A stretch of DNA of 64,000 nt from Lepus europaeus (lineage: Eukaryota; Chordata; Mammalia; Lagomorpha; Leporidae). Positions within the stretch are counted from its first letter, which is position 1; every line of letters starts with the position of its first letter. The notes under the pieces are model-generated. The model worked only from the letters and a program-made list of their open reading frames with translations, ran no database searches and was not told the origin of the DNA. Below, piece after piece: positions 20,430 through 30,385 of this stretch. Both the position numbers and the translations under genes were made by a program. The stretch is taken from assembly GCF_033115175.1 (NCBI RefSeq), contig NC_084836.1, positions 66,523,797 to 66,587,796 of the forward strand, in the 5' to 3' direction.

Positions 20430-20550
20430 TTTTGCAAGAGCCCTGACTCATGCACTTTTGGTCCAATTATATTCGCAATTTCTTAGATAATCGTTTGTGT
20501 CTTGGCCAGCAATCTGGTTCTATCCTGTTCATCCCACGATCTGGAAAACC
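20430..20550. promoter_or_regulatory. Candidate conserved noncoding element
   Basis: TTTTGCAAGAGCCCTGACTC, CACTTTTGGTCCAATTATAT, TCGCAATTTCTTAGATAATC and GTTTGTGTCTTGGCCAGC. It holds CAATTAT and AGATAATC homeodomain/GATA-like words in GC-rich flanks, with no repeat signature. Function is inferred. Confidence 0.42.
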
Positions 20551-21014
20551 ACCTTCGGGACCAGAACAGAGAAGTCAAGCCACAGCCAAAAGGTCACCCA
20601 GCAGCAAACCAGCAGGGAGCTGACAACACCCCCATTCCCCCATCCCCCACCATTCTCTCCTCTTCCCTGGGTATGGAAGGAAAGGATATGGTCTGGGGGA
20701 GAGGGTGGGACTGGTGAGAGTGAGAAGAGCACCCCCAGGCCCGCTGCCCAGATCCAAAGGCGCACGTGGTGTGGCCATCTTCACAGCCAAGGGCCCTCCC
20801 TTCCCCAGGAGAAAATCCCACAACTGTGCAACATCTGGATCCAACCACAGCCATGAAAGCACAACATCAAACGAGGGTTTGCTGGGTGACCCTCCCCGCA
20901 GGCCCTGGTCCAAGAGAAACTGCAGATCCTCCTGCTTGAAGCTTTCAAGTGTCACAGAGCCCCCGAGTGTGGGACCGCGCCTCACTCTCCAGACACAGAT
21001 GTCCCCGCTCGAGC
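20551..21014. other. Unannotated DNA
   Basis: No gene recognised. Open frames on both strands overlap and are low-complexity. Confidence 0.5.
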
Positions 21015-21290
21015 CGCTGCGGCTGCCGCCATGGGCCCCGATAACCCCCAGCAGGAGAGGCCATGTGCGACCCGATCGATCGCAGAGGCTCTGGGGTTTA
21101 AAGCTGGGATGAGGGGCTCCAGCCGTTCAGGCTGGGGGCTGGGGGGCGAGGGGGGACAGGTGGGCCTTTTACAAACGTGCCTACATCAAAGGTTTGAGCC
21201 TGCTCCGGCCCTGCCCCGGCGCCTCCGGGGGGACGACAGCAGCGATTTCCGCACATAGCTGCACGTAGGTCGGATCGCAGCCTGAGAACT
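21015..21290. promoter_or_regulatory. CpG-bearing candidate regulatory block
   Basis: CpGs are dense (GAGCCGCTGCGGCTGCCGCC, CGACCCGATCGATCGCAGAG, GACAGCAGCGATTTCCGCAC, GTAGGTCGGATCGCAGCC), including GATCGATCG and TTTAAAGC words. It is too small to call a CpG-island promoter with confidence. It could be a CpG-rich enhancer. Confidence 0.35.
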
Positions 21291-22220
21291 TCTGGGGAAT
21301 GTGTGTGGAGGGAGGGAAGGGGGGCTCCCCCAGGGGGAAAAAAGGGTAAGGGGGTTTCTCCTTTCCAAAATCGCCTGCCCAGACCCAGGAAAGCGGGGCC
21401 AGATGCTGCCTCCCTCCCTCTCTGCCCCCTGCGGAGGGAGAGCCCGGGAGGGGCGCATTCTTCCGAGGGGGGTGCGGGGGCAGCTGCAGCAGTGGGAGGG
21501 TGGGAGCCAGGTCGGGGATGGAGAACTGTGGGGGCGGGCGGGAGCGAGGCGTCTTCCCCAAAGGCGGGGAATGGGGATTCTGGGAGGCAGCAGGCTCCTC
21601 CCTGCCCGGGCCCCAGGCTCTGGCTGGTGTCAGCAATCAGGGGGCCACTGGATACTCTGCTGGTGAGGGGCATGGGTTAGGGAGGCACCCCAGATCCAGC
21701 TGGAACCCCCTGAGCGTGAGCAGGAGGTGGGCAGGGCTGTTGACACCACGTGGAGGGCGTTCTTTGGGAAGCCACGGGTTTGTTCTTGGGGTACAAGGCG
21801 AGCTTCAGTGAGCAGGGCTGTGGGGAGAAGGGGCACCATTTGCCTACCGTTTGCTCACAACGCACCCCTCTCCCCACGCACAGAGGGTGTCCCTGACCCG
21901 CTTCTTCCCCGTCTCCCCTGGAGAGGGTTGTGTGTGCACACTTTCCCGTGATGCCCTGGGCACAGCTCTGCTGTCCGATCTTCCCACGTTACTGCCTAAG
22001 GATCGATTGGTGGTTTCTTGCCTCCTCTGAACCGTCAGGTGCCTTGAAGGCAGGGACTTCCTGGTGCTCCGTGTGCCTGGCAGAAAGCAGGTGCGCAGGG
22101 ACGCTCACCTGCTGCAGCCGGGAAGCCAGGGACACCCCAGCTTCCTCCAGCTTCCTGGGCAGCTCCTAGCTGACCTCTCCTGGGGGTCTCTGGGAGGACC
22201 CTGGCGGGCAGCACCTTCTC
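21291..22220. other. GC-rich unannotated DNA
   Basis: A G-rich purine tract at about 21,300-21,520 (GGGAGGGAAGGGGGGCTCCC) and ordinary GC-rich sequence. A possible L2-like word GAAGGCAGGGACTTCCTGGT near 22,048 is too short to call. Confidence 0.45.
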
Positions 22221-22221
22221 C

Positions 22222-22335
22222 CGCCTCTGAAATCTCCATGAGGCTCCTCTTGTTGGTCAGGTTCATTACTATTATTTTTACTTTGGGGTGGGCGTGACTT
22301 TTTCATGTCACATGAGACCCAGATAGTCTGAGCTC
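22222..22335. promoter_or_regulatory. Candidate conserved noncoding element
   Basis: CTGAAATCTCCATGAGGC, CAGGTTCATTACTATTATTT, CTTTGGGGTGGGCGTGACTT, TTTCATGTCACATGAGACC. An AT-rich block including the E-box CACATG and a KLF-type GGGTGGGCG. Function is inferred. Confidence 0.38.
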
Positions 22336-23011
22336 TCTGGGGCCCAGACTATCCCCACCCTGGACGTGGGCCCCCAGCCCAGCGTAAGGGAAGAACTCAG
22401 TGCAGGGAGGTCGGCTGGGGGTGACTGTGCCTGTCCTGTGAGAGCCAGGGTCTCAGTCTCTGATGATGCGGAAGCTTTGTCAGGGCCCTGATGGCCAAGC
22501 CTCCCTGGACTGTCCTGAGGGAACAGGGCAAATAGGACACCTGGAGGGCCCCCGGCCCCGCAAGGTGAGGATACAGGAGCCTGCAGGGCTCGACAGTCTG
22601 AGACAGTCGGTACTGGAGGGCCATGCTGTGGTTACAGAGGCCGTGGGCTTAGGGCAGACAGCAGAGGAATGGAGGAAGGAAGACATCCAGGCGGCATGCA
22701 CCTGCTAGCCCGAGTGGCAGGGAGGACCTGGGCCATGGTAAATGGGGACTGTGTGCCCCCTCCAGCACCCACGCCAGCCATCCCAAACTAGGGTCTTACA
22801 TGTTCCTCTGGTTTCTAAGCCCAGCCTGACTGATGCTCCAGCCACAACCTAACACCAAGCTTGGGTCAGTCCAGCTCGGCTTCTTCCCCTCAGGTCCTCC
22901 CCGAGGCTGGAGCTGCCTTTGAAGTGGATGGAAAGATTGGTGAGATGTGTGCTGAGCTGTGGAGGCCTTGAGCCCTGTGTTGGAGCCTGAGGTGTTGACA
23001 CCTTCATTGTC
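22336..23011. other. Unannotated DNA
   Basis: No gene or interspersed repeat recognised. Confidence 0.5.
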
Positions 23012-23025
23012 AAAACTTGGGTTGA

Positions 23026-23694
23026 GGGGATGGCACTGTAGCATAGCAGGTTACGCCACTACCTGAGACGCTGGCATCTTTTATGGGCGCCGGTTCAAGC
23101 CCCGGCTGCTCCACTTCCAATCCAGCTCCCTGCTAATGCGCCTAGGAAAACAGGGGAGGATGGCCCAAGTGATTGGGCTCCTGCACCTGTGTGGGAGACC
23201 TGGCAGAAGCTCCTGGCTCCTGGCTTTAGATTGGCCCAGCTCAGGACATTGTGGCCACTTGGGGAATGAACCAGCAGATGGAAGACCTCTCTGTTTCTCC
23301 CTCTCTCTGTAACTCTGCCTTTTTTTTTTCCTTTTCTTTTCTTTTTCATTTTTGACAGGCAGAGTGGACAGTGAGAGAGAGAAAGACAGAGAGAAAGGTC
23401 TTCCTTTTGCTGTTGGTTCACCCTCCAATAGCCGCCGTGGCCGGCGCACTGCGGCCGGTACACCGCGCTGATCCAAAGGCAGGAGCCAGGTACTTATCCT
23501 GGTCTCCCATGGGGTGCAGGGCCCAAGCACTTGGGCCATCCTCCACTGCACTCCCGGGCCATAGCAGAGAGCTGGCCTGGAAGAGGGGCAACCGGGACAG
23601 AATCCGGTGCCCCGACCGGGACTAGAACCTGGTGTGCCGGCGCTGCTAGGCGGAGAATTAGCCTGTTGAGCCGCTCTGCCTTTCAAAACAAAAC
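23026..23694 (+). repeat. C-repeat SINE interrupted by a second SINE
   Basis: The outer plus-strand copy reads from GGGGATGGCACTGTAGCATA through the B box GGTTCAAGCCCCGG to CTGTAACTCTGCCTTT (23,322). It resumes after the insertion as a CAAAACAAAAC tail (23,684-23,694). The outer target duplication is AAAACTTGGGTTGA (23,012-23,025) versus AAAACTAGGGTTTA (23,695-23,708), 12 of 14 identical. Confidence 0.92.
23323..23673 (-). repeat. Young C-repeat SINE nested in the 23,026 copy
   Basis: The complement of the young subfamily: poly-T, TTTGACAGGCAGAGTGGACA, GGTCTTCCTTTTGCTGTTGG, CCGACCGGGACTAGAACC and GGCGGAGAATTAGCCTGTTG. It is flanked by CTCTGCCTTT on both sides (23,313-23,322 and 23,674-23,683). 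The last bases of its head are lost at the right edge. Confidence 0.95.
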
Positions 23695-23708
23695 AAAACT
23701 AGGGTTTA

Positions 23709-23939
23709 TTACACTTGAATACTGCAGGAGGCTGACGGGATGAGCAGGCGTCTCTGGGTGGCAAGGTGGTGGCATTGCTCAGTCCCTGGGGACACCATTC
23801 TCTGTACTCCTGCAGCACAATTGTAGGTGGCTTGGTTCTCATAGCATTCAATACTCAAGACGTCCCCTCTGCCCCCGGAGTTGTGAGACAGTAGGCCGCC
23901 CTTACTCAGGGTTATCTCTCTTAAAATTATTTCTTTAAC
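23709..23939. other. Unannotated DNA
   Basis: Nothing recognised between the nested SINEs and the next older copy. Confidence 0.5.
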
Positions 23940-24273
23940 GGGGTGGGCATTTGGCAGTGTGGGTAAGACTCCACTGGGAACAGGCACACTGCATACTGGG
24001 GTGCTTGAGTTCGAGTCTCAGGCCCTCTGCTTCTGATCCAGCCTCCTGCTAATGCCGCCTGGGAGGCAGCAGGTGATGGGACAAGCTGTTGGGTCCCTGC
24101 CACCCACATGGGAGACCCAGACTGAATTCCTGCTCTTGACTTTGGCCTGGCCCAGCCCTAGCTGTTTTGGGTATTTGGAGAATGTAACAGTGGATGGAAG
24201 GGGTGTGTGTGTGTGTGTGTGTGTGTCTGCCTTTCAAATAAGAAAATCTTTAATATAAATATAAAATAAATAA
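23940..24273 (+). repeat. Older C-repeat-type SINE with (GT)n
   Basis: GGGTGGGCATTTGGCAGTGT head, GAGTTCGAGTCTCAGGCC B-box region, CCTCCTGCTAATGCCGCCTG, TTTGGCCTGGCCCAGCCCTA and tail CTTTCAAATAAGAAAATC. A (GT)n run at about 24,205-24,226 has expanded in the 3' region. The wording fits the older subfamily. Confidence 0.88.
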
Positions 24274-24442
24274 TACCTGGGTGGCAGGAATCCAATCACT
24301 TGAGCCAGAACTGCTGCCCTCTGGGGTCTGCATTAGCAGGAAGCTGGAATACAGAGCGGAGTGGTGGATGGAACCCAGGCACCCGGATGTGGGATGTGGG
24401 CATCTCAACCTGTGTCCTAACTGCTAGGCCACGCCTCCACCT
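24274..24442 (-). repeat. Older C-repeat-type SINE fragment, reverse
   Basis: CCTGGGTGGCAGGAATCC, GCATTAGCAGGAAGCTGGAA, GGATGGAACCCAGGCACCC and GTCCTAACTGCTAGGCCACG. The left (tail) half is missing. It lies directly at the tail of the preceding plus copy. Confidence 0.8.
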
Positions 24443-25165
24443 TGGGGTTCTCCTTAGCAGCCCACGCTGGTCAACTCCAGTGCAGGCAACACTTCAGGGA
24501 GGCATTGCCTGGGGACAGAAAGGGACCAAATGATCCCAGAGTTAAGTCCTCGTGAGAAGTGGACTCCAGAGGACAGCAGCGGCCTCTGGGAACATGGGAC
24601 CAGGGAGCAGCGGGCGGTCTTAGGCTAGATCGGCAGGCAGGCTAGGAGTAAGTGCGCCCACGAGGGAGGAGAGCCATGCCAACCTTCCCCAGCTCCTGGC
24701 ACAACCCCCATGCAGTGCCCGGGGGGGCCTGGGACTGCGCAGGTGTGCGGCTAAGCGGAGGTGAATCTGTGCGTCGCTCTGCACTCCGCGCTGCAGCTCG
24801 GGGGTCTTGGAGGCAGAGCGGCCCAGCCACGCTGCTTACACTGAGCGTGAGAATTTGCTGGAAGCAAAAATGGGCTCCTGACCCAGATGAGGGTCAGGGT
24901 CAGGAATTTGGCTCCTTCTTAGGGAGGTTCATTGTTTAGGGTGAAAAATAGCAACCAGGTGAGGGAGGGGAGGGTCATCAGGCAGGATAGATAACGCGCT
25001 CCAACTGCGCTTCCCGAAGCGTGGGGCCAAGCACTGGCGCCCGGAGCCACCCGGTGAGGAGATCCCCTTCTCTCACACGGCTGCTGCGGTGACACAGGTA
25101 ACTTTTTGTCTTCAGGGTATATGACTTAGATTTTAAATTTCCCTAACTGGTGACAAATATTTATC
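24443..25165. other. Unannotated DNA
   Basis: No gene or repeat recognised. It has a small CpG-bearing patch near 24,730-24,800 and an AT-rich end leading into the next SINE. Confidence 0.5.
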
Positions 25166-25486
25166 CTTTGACCTTTTTTAAAAAAGGATTTTATTTATTT
25201 ATTTGAAAAGAGAGAGAGAGAGATTGTCCATCCAATGGTTCACTCCCCAAATGCCTATGACATCCAGGGCTGTGCCAGGTGGGAGACAGGAGCCAGGAGC
25301 TCCACCAGGCTTCTCATGTGAGTGGCAACGGCTCAAGCACTTAGACCATCCATCTACCGCCTCTAGGACGCACCAATAGGAAGCTGGATCAGAGGAGCAG
25401 GTGCAGGACTTGAACCAGCACTTCGAATATGGGCTGCGAGCATCCCAAGTGGCAGCTCAACCTGTTACACTACAACAGCCATCCCC
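25166..25486 (-). repeat. C-repeat-type SINE, reverse
   Basis: AAAAAAGGATTTTATTTATT tail complement, (GA)n, CATCCAATGGTTCACTCCCC, CACCAATAGGAAGCTGGATC, GGACTTGAACCAGC and CCTGTTACACTACAACAGCC at the head end. Confidence 0.92.
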
Positions 25487-25489
25487 AAA

Positions 25490-25797
25490 GTAAAATTAAA
25501 TAAATATTTAAGATTAATTTGTTTGAGAAAGAGAGAGAGAATATTTTCCATCTGCTTGTTCATTCCCCAAATGGCCACAACCACAACACAACCACAACAG
25601 CCAGAGCTGGGCTGATCTGAAGCCAGGAGGCTGGAGCTTCTTCTGGGTCTCCCACACAGGTGCAGGGGCCCAAGGACTGCACTGCTTTCCCAGGCCATAG
25701 CAGAGAGCTGGATCGGTAGTGGAGCTGCTGGGACTCGAACCAGCGCCCACATGGGATGCAGGCACTGCAGGCAGTGACTTTATCTGCAACCCGTGCA
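25490..25797 (-). repeat. C-repeat SINE, reverse, tandem with the previous
   Basis: TAAATATTTAAGATTAATTT, CCATCTGCTTGTTCATTCCC, GCCAGAGCTGGGCTGATCTG, CATAGCAGAGAGCTGGATCG and GGGACTCGAACCAGCGCCC. It is the second of two head-to-tail minus copies. Confidence 0.92.
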
Positions 25798-26184
25798 GAG
25801 CTGTTTTAATCAATAAAGGTGCACCCAGAATAAGAAAGAGTTCTCCTGCGGTGGCTGTGCTGAAAGACAAGTCTTGCTTGTTCTGTCATGTTTGTTTAAA
25901 GAAGGTCATCAGAGAAACAGATCCCGTGTTGTAGTCTGTAGTAAAATAGTATAATGTGATGTTGAAGCTGTGTGCAGATCGCCTCCTCTGGCTAGCGTGA
26001 GTTAACATCTTTGATGATACAAAACACATTTGCTTTTGCAGAGGGAAGGAGGGAGGAGAGGTGTGGAGGCGGTGTCTACACAGGCAGACCCAAGTGAAGA
26101 AATGGCTCAGTTGTCCAGGGAGAAGCTTTGGGTCTCCGTCTGGGTTGCCCAGGGGTGGGTGCCTGGTGTGGCCGTTTAAGGAAC
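25798..26184. other. Unannotated AT-richer DNA
   Basis: Neither gene nor repeat recognised. AATCAATAAAGGTGC (25,808) resembles a polyadenylation signal but has no transcript context. Confidence 0.45.
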
Positions 26185-26416
26185 TGCCTGGGACATCCAC
26201 GTGTCATAGGCACGTGCCAAGGTTTGTGTCCTGGCTCGGCTTCTCAACCCAGCTTCCCGCTAATGTGCACACGGAGAGGCAGCAAGTGATGGCTCAGGTC
26301 GTTGGGTCCCTGATGGAGCTGCTGGCTCCTGGTTTTGGCCTGGTCCGCCTCTGCTGCTGTGGACATCTGGGGAGTGAACCAGCCGGTGGGAGATGGCTGT
26401 CTCTGCCTTTCCAGTA
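26185..26416 (+). repeat. Degenerate C-repeat-type SINE
   Basis: GTGTCCTGGCTCGGCTTCTC, CCAGCTTCCCGCTAATGTGC, CTGCTGGCTCCTGGTTTTGG and GAGTGAACCAGCCGGTGGGA. The head is degraded and the poly-A tail is gone. Confidence 0.78.
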
Positions 26417-26667
26417 GTCACGTGCTCTGCTCTCCGCTCGGGACCAGCTGCTCTGTGCACATACTTCCAGAGGATCTGGGAAACTGGAAGTAGTGTCCAC
26501 GGCCCATTTTGGGGGTGGGGTTAGAATTAATTTCTTAGCTCGGTTTCTGGGTCATTTCCCTACCAAAATCAGTGTGATGGTCTAACAGCAGGAATCTGAC
26601 AGCTCATAAATTACGTAAAACTATATTTTTCACAAAAGCAGACAGAGTAAGGTCAAAATCAACCTTC
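26417..26667. other. Unannotated DNA
   Basis: Nothing recognised between two plus-strand SINEs. Confidence 0.5.
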
Positions 26668-27005
26668 AGGGGCAGGTGCTGTGGCGTAGTGGGTAAAGAC
26701 ACTGCCTGCAGTGCCTGCATCCCATATAAGCGCCAGTTCCAGACCCGGCTGCTCCACTTCTGATCCAGCTCTCTGCTATGGCCTGGGAAAGCAGTAGAAG
26801 ATGGCCCAAGTGCTTGGGCTCCTGCACCCACGTAGGAGACCTGGAAGAAGCTCCTGGCTCTTGGCTTCGGATTGGCACAGCTCCAGCATTGTGGCCAATT
26901 GGGGAATGAACCAGTGGATGGAAGACACCCCCCCCCCCCCCGCCTCTCCTCTCTTTGTGTAAATCTGACTTTCAAATAAATAAATAAATCTTAAAAAAAA
27001 AAAAA
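26668..27005 (+). repeat. C-repeat SINE, full length
   Basis: AGGGGCAGGTGCTGTGGCGT with A box GTGGCGTAGTGGGTAAAG, the B-box variant CCAGTTCCAGACCCGG, CAGCTCTCTGCTATGGCCTG, GAAGAAGCTCCTGGCTCTTG, and a tail AAATAAATAAATAAATCTTA with about 13 A. An internal C-run lies near 26,928-26,941. Confidence 0.95.
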
Positions 27006-27391
27006 CTTCACATGCAAACTTGTTCATAGCGATTATTAGTGAGCCCTGGTGAAGCACTTGCCCGTGGAGGAAGTTTCTGGAACTCTCCTTTCCTAAGGAA
27101 ATGGCTGAGACTTGAGGCTCTGTCTCAGGAACATCGCCCGGCCCGCGTGGTGCGTGGTGGCGTCTGTGTCTCTGGGCTGGAGGCAGGTGTGTGAGCTGCG
27201 CGGCTGGGGCGGGGCTGAGGGCGAGGGTGGGCTGGGTGCCCCCCAGCCCAGGGTGCTCCCTTCTGGCCCAGGCAGAGGGCTCAGCACTCCTTCTCCGATG
27301 GAGAAGGCTGCAAACTGGGGTTATTAGGGGTTGAGACCATTTTCCCACCCTTACGGCCCTGATGACTCCAAGCCAAACTCCGGCAAGGGGC
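27006..27391. other. GC-rich unannotated DNA
   Basis: Nothing recognised; the minus frame 26,776-27,399 runs through the adjacent SINE and is not a gene. Confidence 0.5.
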
Positions 27392-27445
27392 TTTCTCACG
27401 GTTTTAATTAGACAATTAATTTTTTATTGGTTCATTTGATTTCCA
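27392..27445. promoter_or_regulatory. Homeodomain-site cluster, CNE candidate
   Basis: GGTTTTAATTAGACAATTAA followed by TTTTTTATTGGTTCATTTG. Two TAATTA/CAATTA homeodomain cores are spaced about 10 bp apart, next to CCAAT-type (ATTGG) and TCATTT words, in GC-rich flanks. The motifs are seen directly; function is inferred. Confidence 0.4.
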
Positions 27446-28395
27446 GAGCCGATTCCACTCGCCCTCTTGTCCTCCAGCTGCGAACAGCAGAGGGGAGACA
27501 GGGGCTCGCTGAGAGGCCCAGAGAAAAAGCCCTGCCTGCCTTTGAGCCGGTCTCCCCAGGGGGAGGGGCGGGTATCACTTCGCCTGTCGCCCTCAGCTTG
27601 TCCAGCCCCAGAGATGCTCTCCAGAGCTTGCTCCAGAGCCTTCTCCCAAGCTCTGGGCTAATTAGTAACACAGGGTGGGGGTGGGGCCCCGAGATCCATT
27701 AGCAGCCTCCCAGTGTTCGATCCTGGCCTGCTTGGAGGCTGTTTACCCTCCAGCCAAGGGATTAGGACGCTGTTTGAGTTAGAAGGGCAGAGAGAGGCCA
27801 GGGCTGGGCTCTGTCCCCCACCTGTTTTCAGGAGCTGGGATTAGGGGGCGGGGACACCGGCACTGAGCCGGCTGGAGAAAAAAAGGGAGAGAAAGCTGCC
27901 TCCCATCCATGTCTCCCTATTCAGCTCCTGCCTTCACTCAGGGTTCACCCCTCACAGCCAAATAGCAACCGGCTCAGAAAGGTGGGGAGGGAGGAGAAGG
28001 GTGTGTCTGCGGTTGGAGTACGGGGAGAGTCTCACGGAGGAGAGGAGGATCCCTGACCTCCCGGAGGCAGGAAGAGGCGGCTAGACTCCAGGCAGCACTT
28101 CCGCACTCTGAGCCTTGGGAATGGGTGGCTCCTTCCTTAGGGTTCCACGGTCAGGCAGCAGTAGGGTTTACTGAGCAATGCGGCTCCGAGGCCTAGAAAT
28201 GGAGGGGACCGACAGGCTGTTTCCTCAGGTGTCCTGTTGGTGGGGACATTGTCACTCGTTGTTTCAGCACTTGGGCTGGGCTGGGAGTGCCTGAGAGCCA
28301 CGCACGAACGTACAGGAGCCACACGGAACCACAGTCCCAGCCCAACCCACCAGCACCTGCAGGCATGGAAGTGGGCTCAGCCCGCTGAAAGAATT
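27446..28395. other. GC-rich unannotated DNA
   Basis: No gene or interspersed repeat recognised; GCTAATTAGTAAC at 27,657 is another homeodomain word. Confidence 0.5.
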
Positions 28396-28670
28396 AAGTA
28401 AGCCGGTGGCTGACCGGCTTAGCACCTAATGCACCCACGCATCACGCACGGTGCCAGGGTTGGATGCCCCGGGCTCCGCCTCCTGACTCAGCTCACTGCT
28501 AACTCACACACCCTGAGAGCCAGGGCTGACACCTCTGGGTTCCTGCCCCGCTCCGTGGGAGACCTGGGTTGAGTTATAGGTTCCTGGCTTCAGCCTAGCC
28601 CAGCCCAGCCTCAGCTGTTGTGCGTGAACCAGTATATGGGAATTCTGTCTCTCAAATAAGATATTAATAA
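28396..28670 (+). repeat. Degenerate C-repeat-type SINE
   Basis: TAAGCCGGTGGCTGACCGGC, GCTCACTGCTAACTCACACA, GGGAGACCTGGGTTGAGTTA, CCTAGCCCAGCCCAGCCTCA and TGTCTCTCAAATAAGATATT. An old copy. Confidence 0.8.
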
Positions 28671-29502
28671 GCTGGAAGCCATCCACGGACAGGGCTCTGT
28701 GACCCTCCCTGCTCCCCAGCCTCCGCTAGTATCAAAACCACAGGGAATGGAGTAAGCAGGGAGCCCCGCCCCCACAGCGTGGGGCTGGGAGAGCAAGAAC
28801 CTCCCTTGGGGGCCAGGCCCACAGGACCCGGAAGCAGGCATTCCATTTAATGGGTTGGGAGGCACGCAAGGATCCCTGGGCACCCCGAAAGCTCAGTGTG
28901 CAGAGTCCGGGCCTGGGCTTCGCCCTGCAAGCAGCTCTCTCCTAGTTCTCTCTCACCTTGCACCTTCCCAGGGTTCCGTGCTGGATGCAAGTGCGCCCAT
29001 GGGAGGATAGGCCTCGTCGGGACCCAGGCCTGCCCCAGGTGGGCAGGAGGGTGGGTATTTAGGGATGCACGGAAGGGGTCAGTGAGGAGCAAGCCCAGGG
29101 TCCTCCTCTGATGTTCCAGGCTGGGAGAAGTGAATCCAGACACTCAGGGCTCCGAGCGCGGGGTGGGTTCCGGGGTGGAGGGGGTGGTGCTGTGCGTGTG
29201 CCTGGGGATCCTGGGAACAAAGGGGCCTGGAGGGCCCGCGGAACTCCATGGGACAGGCTGTGTGCCTGGGGAGTGGGGTGGCGGGCAGCCAGGGTGGGCG
29301 CAGGAGGGCTCAGGGGAGCCAGCAGCCAGCACAGCTGCCCAGGCTTCTGCTTGGAGAGGTGGGCAGGAGAGGGGGAGGGGCTGAAGAGAAAGACCCCATC
29401 GCAGCTTCTCCCAGCTCCCGGGCCCGGCAGCGCCTCCCCCTGCCCTGTCCCTGCACCCAGGTCTAAGATTGACGGGACTGCAGCTTCTCTGGGCCCTGGG
29501 TG
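28671..29502. other. GC-rich unannotated DNA
   Basis: No gene recognised. Overlapping open frames at 29,059-29,589 (minus, 176 residues) and 29,111-29,509 (plus, 132 residues) are composition artefacts. Confidence 0.5.
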
Positions 29503-29672
29503 GATTTGAATAATTAAGTCATCTGGATTCTTATGATTTACCATTTTCAATGATAAATAGACATTGCCCAAGCCAGCCAGTTGGCACAACTCTGGCTGCT
29601 AGTTACAATTTGTCAAGCTGCCAGCAGATTCATGTTTTATGCTAATGGAGAAAGACTCATTGACTAGGGGGA
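29503..29672. promoter_or_regulatory. Strong conserved noncoding element candidate
   Basis: A sharply bounded AT-rich block of about 170 bp without repeat features: TTTGAATAATTAAGTCATCT, TTATGATTTACCATTTTCAA, GATAAATAGACATTGCCC, GTTACAATTTGTCAAGCTGC, CATGTTTTATGCTAATGG. It holds homeodomain (ATAATTAAG), octamer-like (ATGCTAAT) and TGIF/MEIS-like (TTGTCA) words. No open frame crosses it in a coding-like manner. It resembles developmental enhancers; alignment is needed. Confidence 0.55.
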
Positions 29673-30314
29673 GGCAGTGACCGGGTCAGCTCTTTCCTCA
29701 GGCACCCCAGAGGTTGCGAGGTTGGCGGAGAGAGGCCAGGGCCCGTATGGATTTTCTCTGAGGGTCAGTGTAATTTTATAATCATTCAGAGGGCACACAC
29801 ACATGCACACATGTTTGTGTGTCATGTATGCACAGATACGTTCAGCTCCGTGCGCACCCACATGCCCCTCCACCCACCCCCATGCACCTGCACCTGTGTG
29901 CAGACTTCTGGGTCCAGGAGACCCGAGCCTGGTGCAGGCACGCTTGTCCACCGCCCTCGGCTCCCGTGCACACACACACACACCCTTGCCGTCACCTTCA
30001 GGTACGAGACTTGTTCACCCACACACCAAGATGGGAGAGGCCTGCAGGGGTCGCCCCACCCACCGCCGGGGCCTTCCTGGCTGCCACCCTCCTCGTGGCA
30101 TCTCTTGGTCCCCTTCTCCTATTAGTGCTGAGGGGGAAGCAGTGGGCCCCCGGGGCAGTCCTGCTTCTCAATGCCTGGAGCTGGGAGACCCCGCACGTGG
30201 AAAGCCGCAGTGCAAATGAGCTGAATGCAAACCAGACTCTTCCCCCACTGGTTTATTTATCTTTCTGTCCACCACACATTGGACGTCCCCAGTGGCAGGA
30301 ATCTTTTTGATACT
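29673..30314. other. Unannotated DNA with CA-rich stretches
   Basis: CA-rich simple sequence occurs at about 29,792-29,815 and 29,968-29,984. AT-rich words GTGTAATTTTATAATCATTC (29,768) and GGTTTATTTATCTTTC (30,250) may be minor CNE pieces. No gene recognised. Confidence 0.45.
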
Positions 30315-30385
30315 CCTGGCAAACTGAGGTAGAGATAGTGTGCTCTGTACACAGTAGGCACTAAATAAATGTTAGCCAAATGAGC
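30315..30385 (+). repeat. MIR/L2-type 3' end
   Basis: TGTGCTCTGTACACAGTAGG followed by CACTAAATAAATGTTAGCC matches the shared MIR/L2 terminal wording (cacagtaggcgctcaataaatgtt). Which of the two is not resolvable from this length. Confidence 0.65.
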
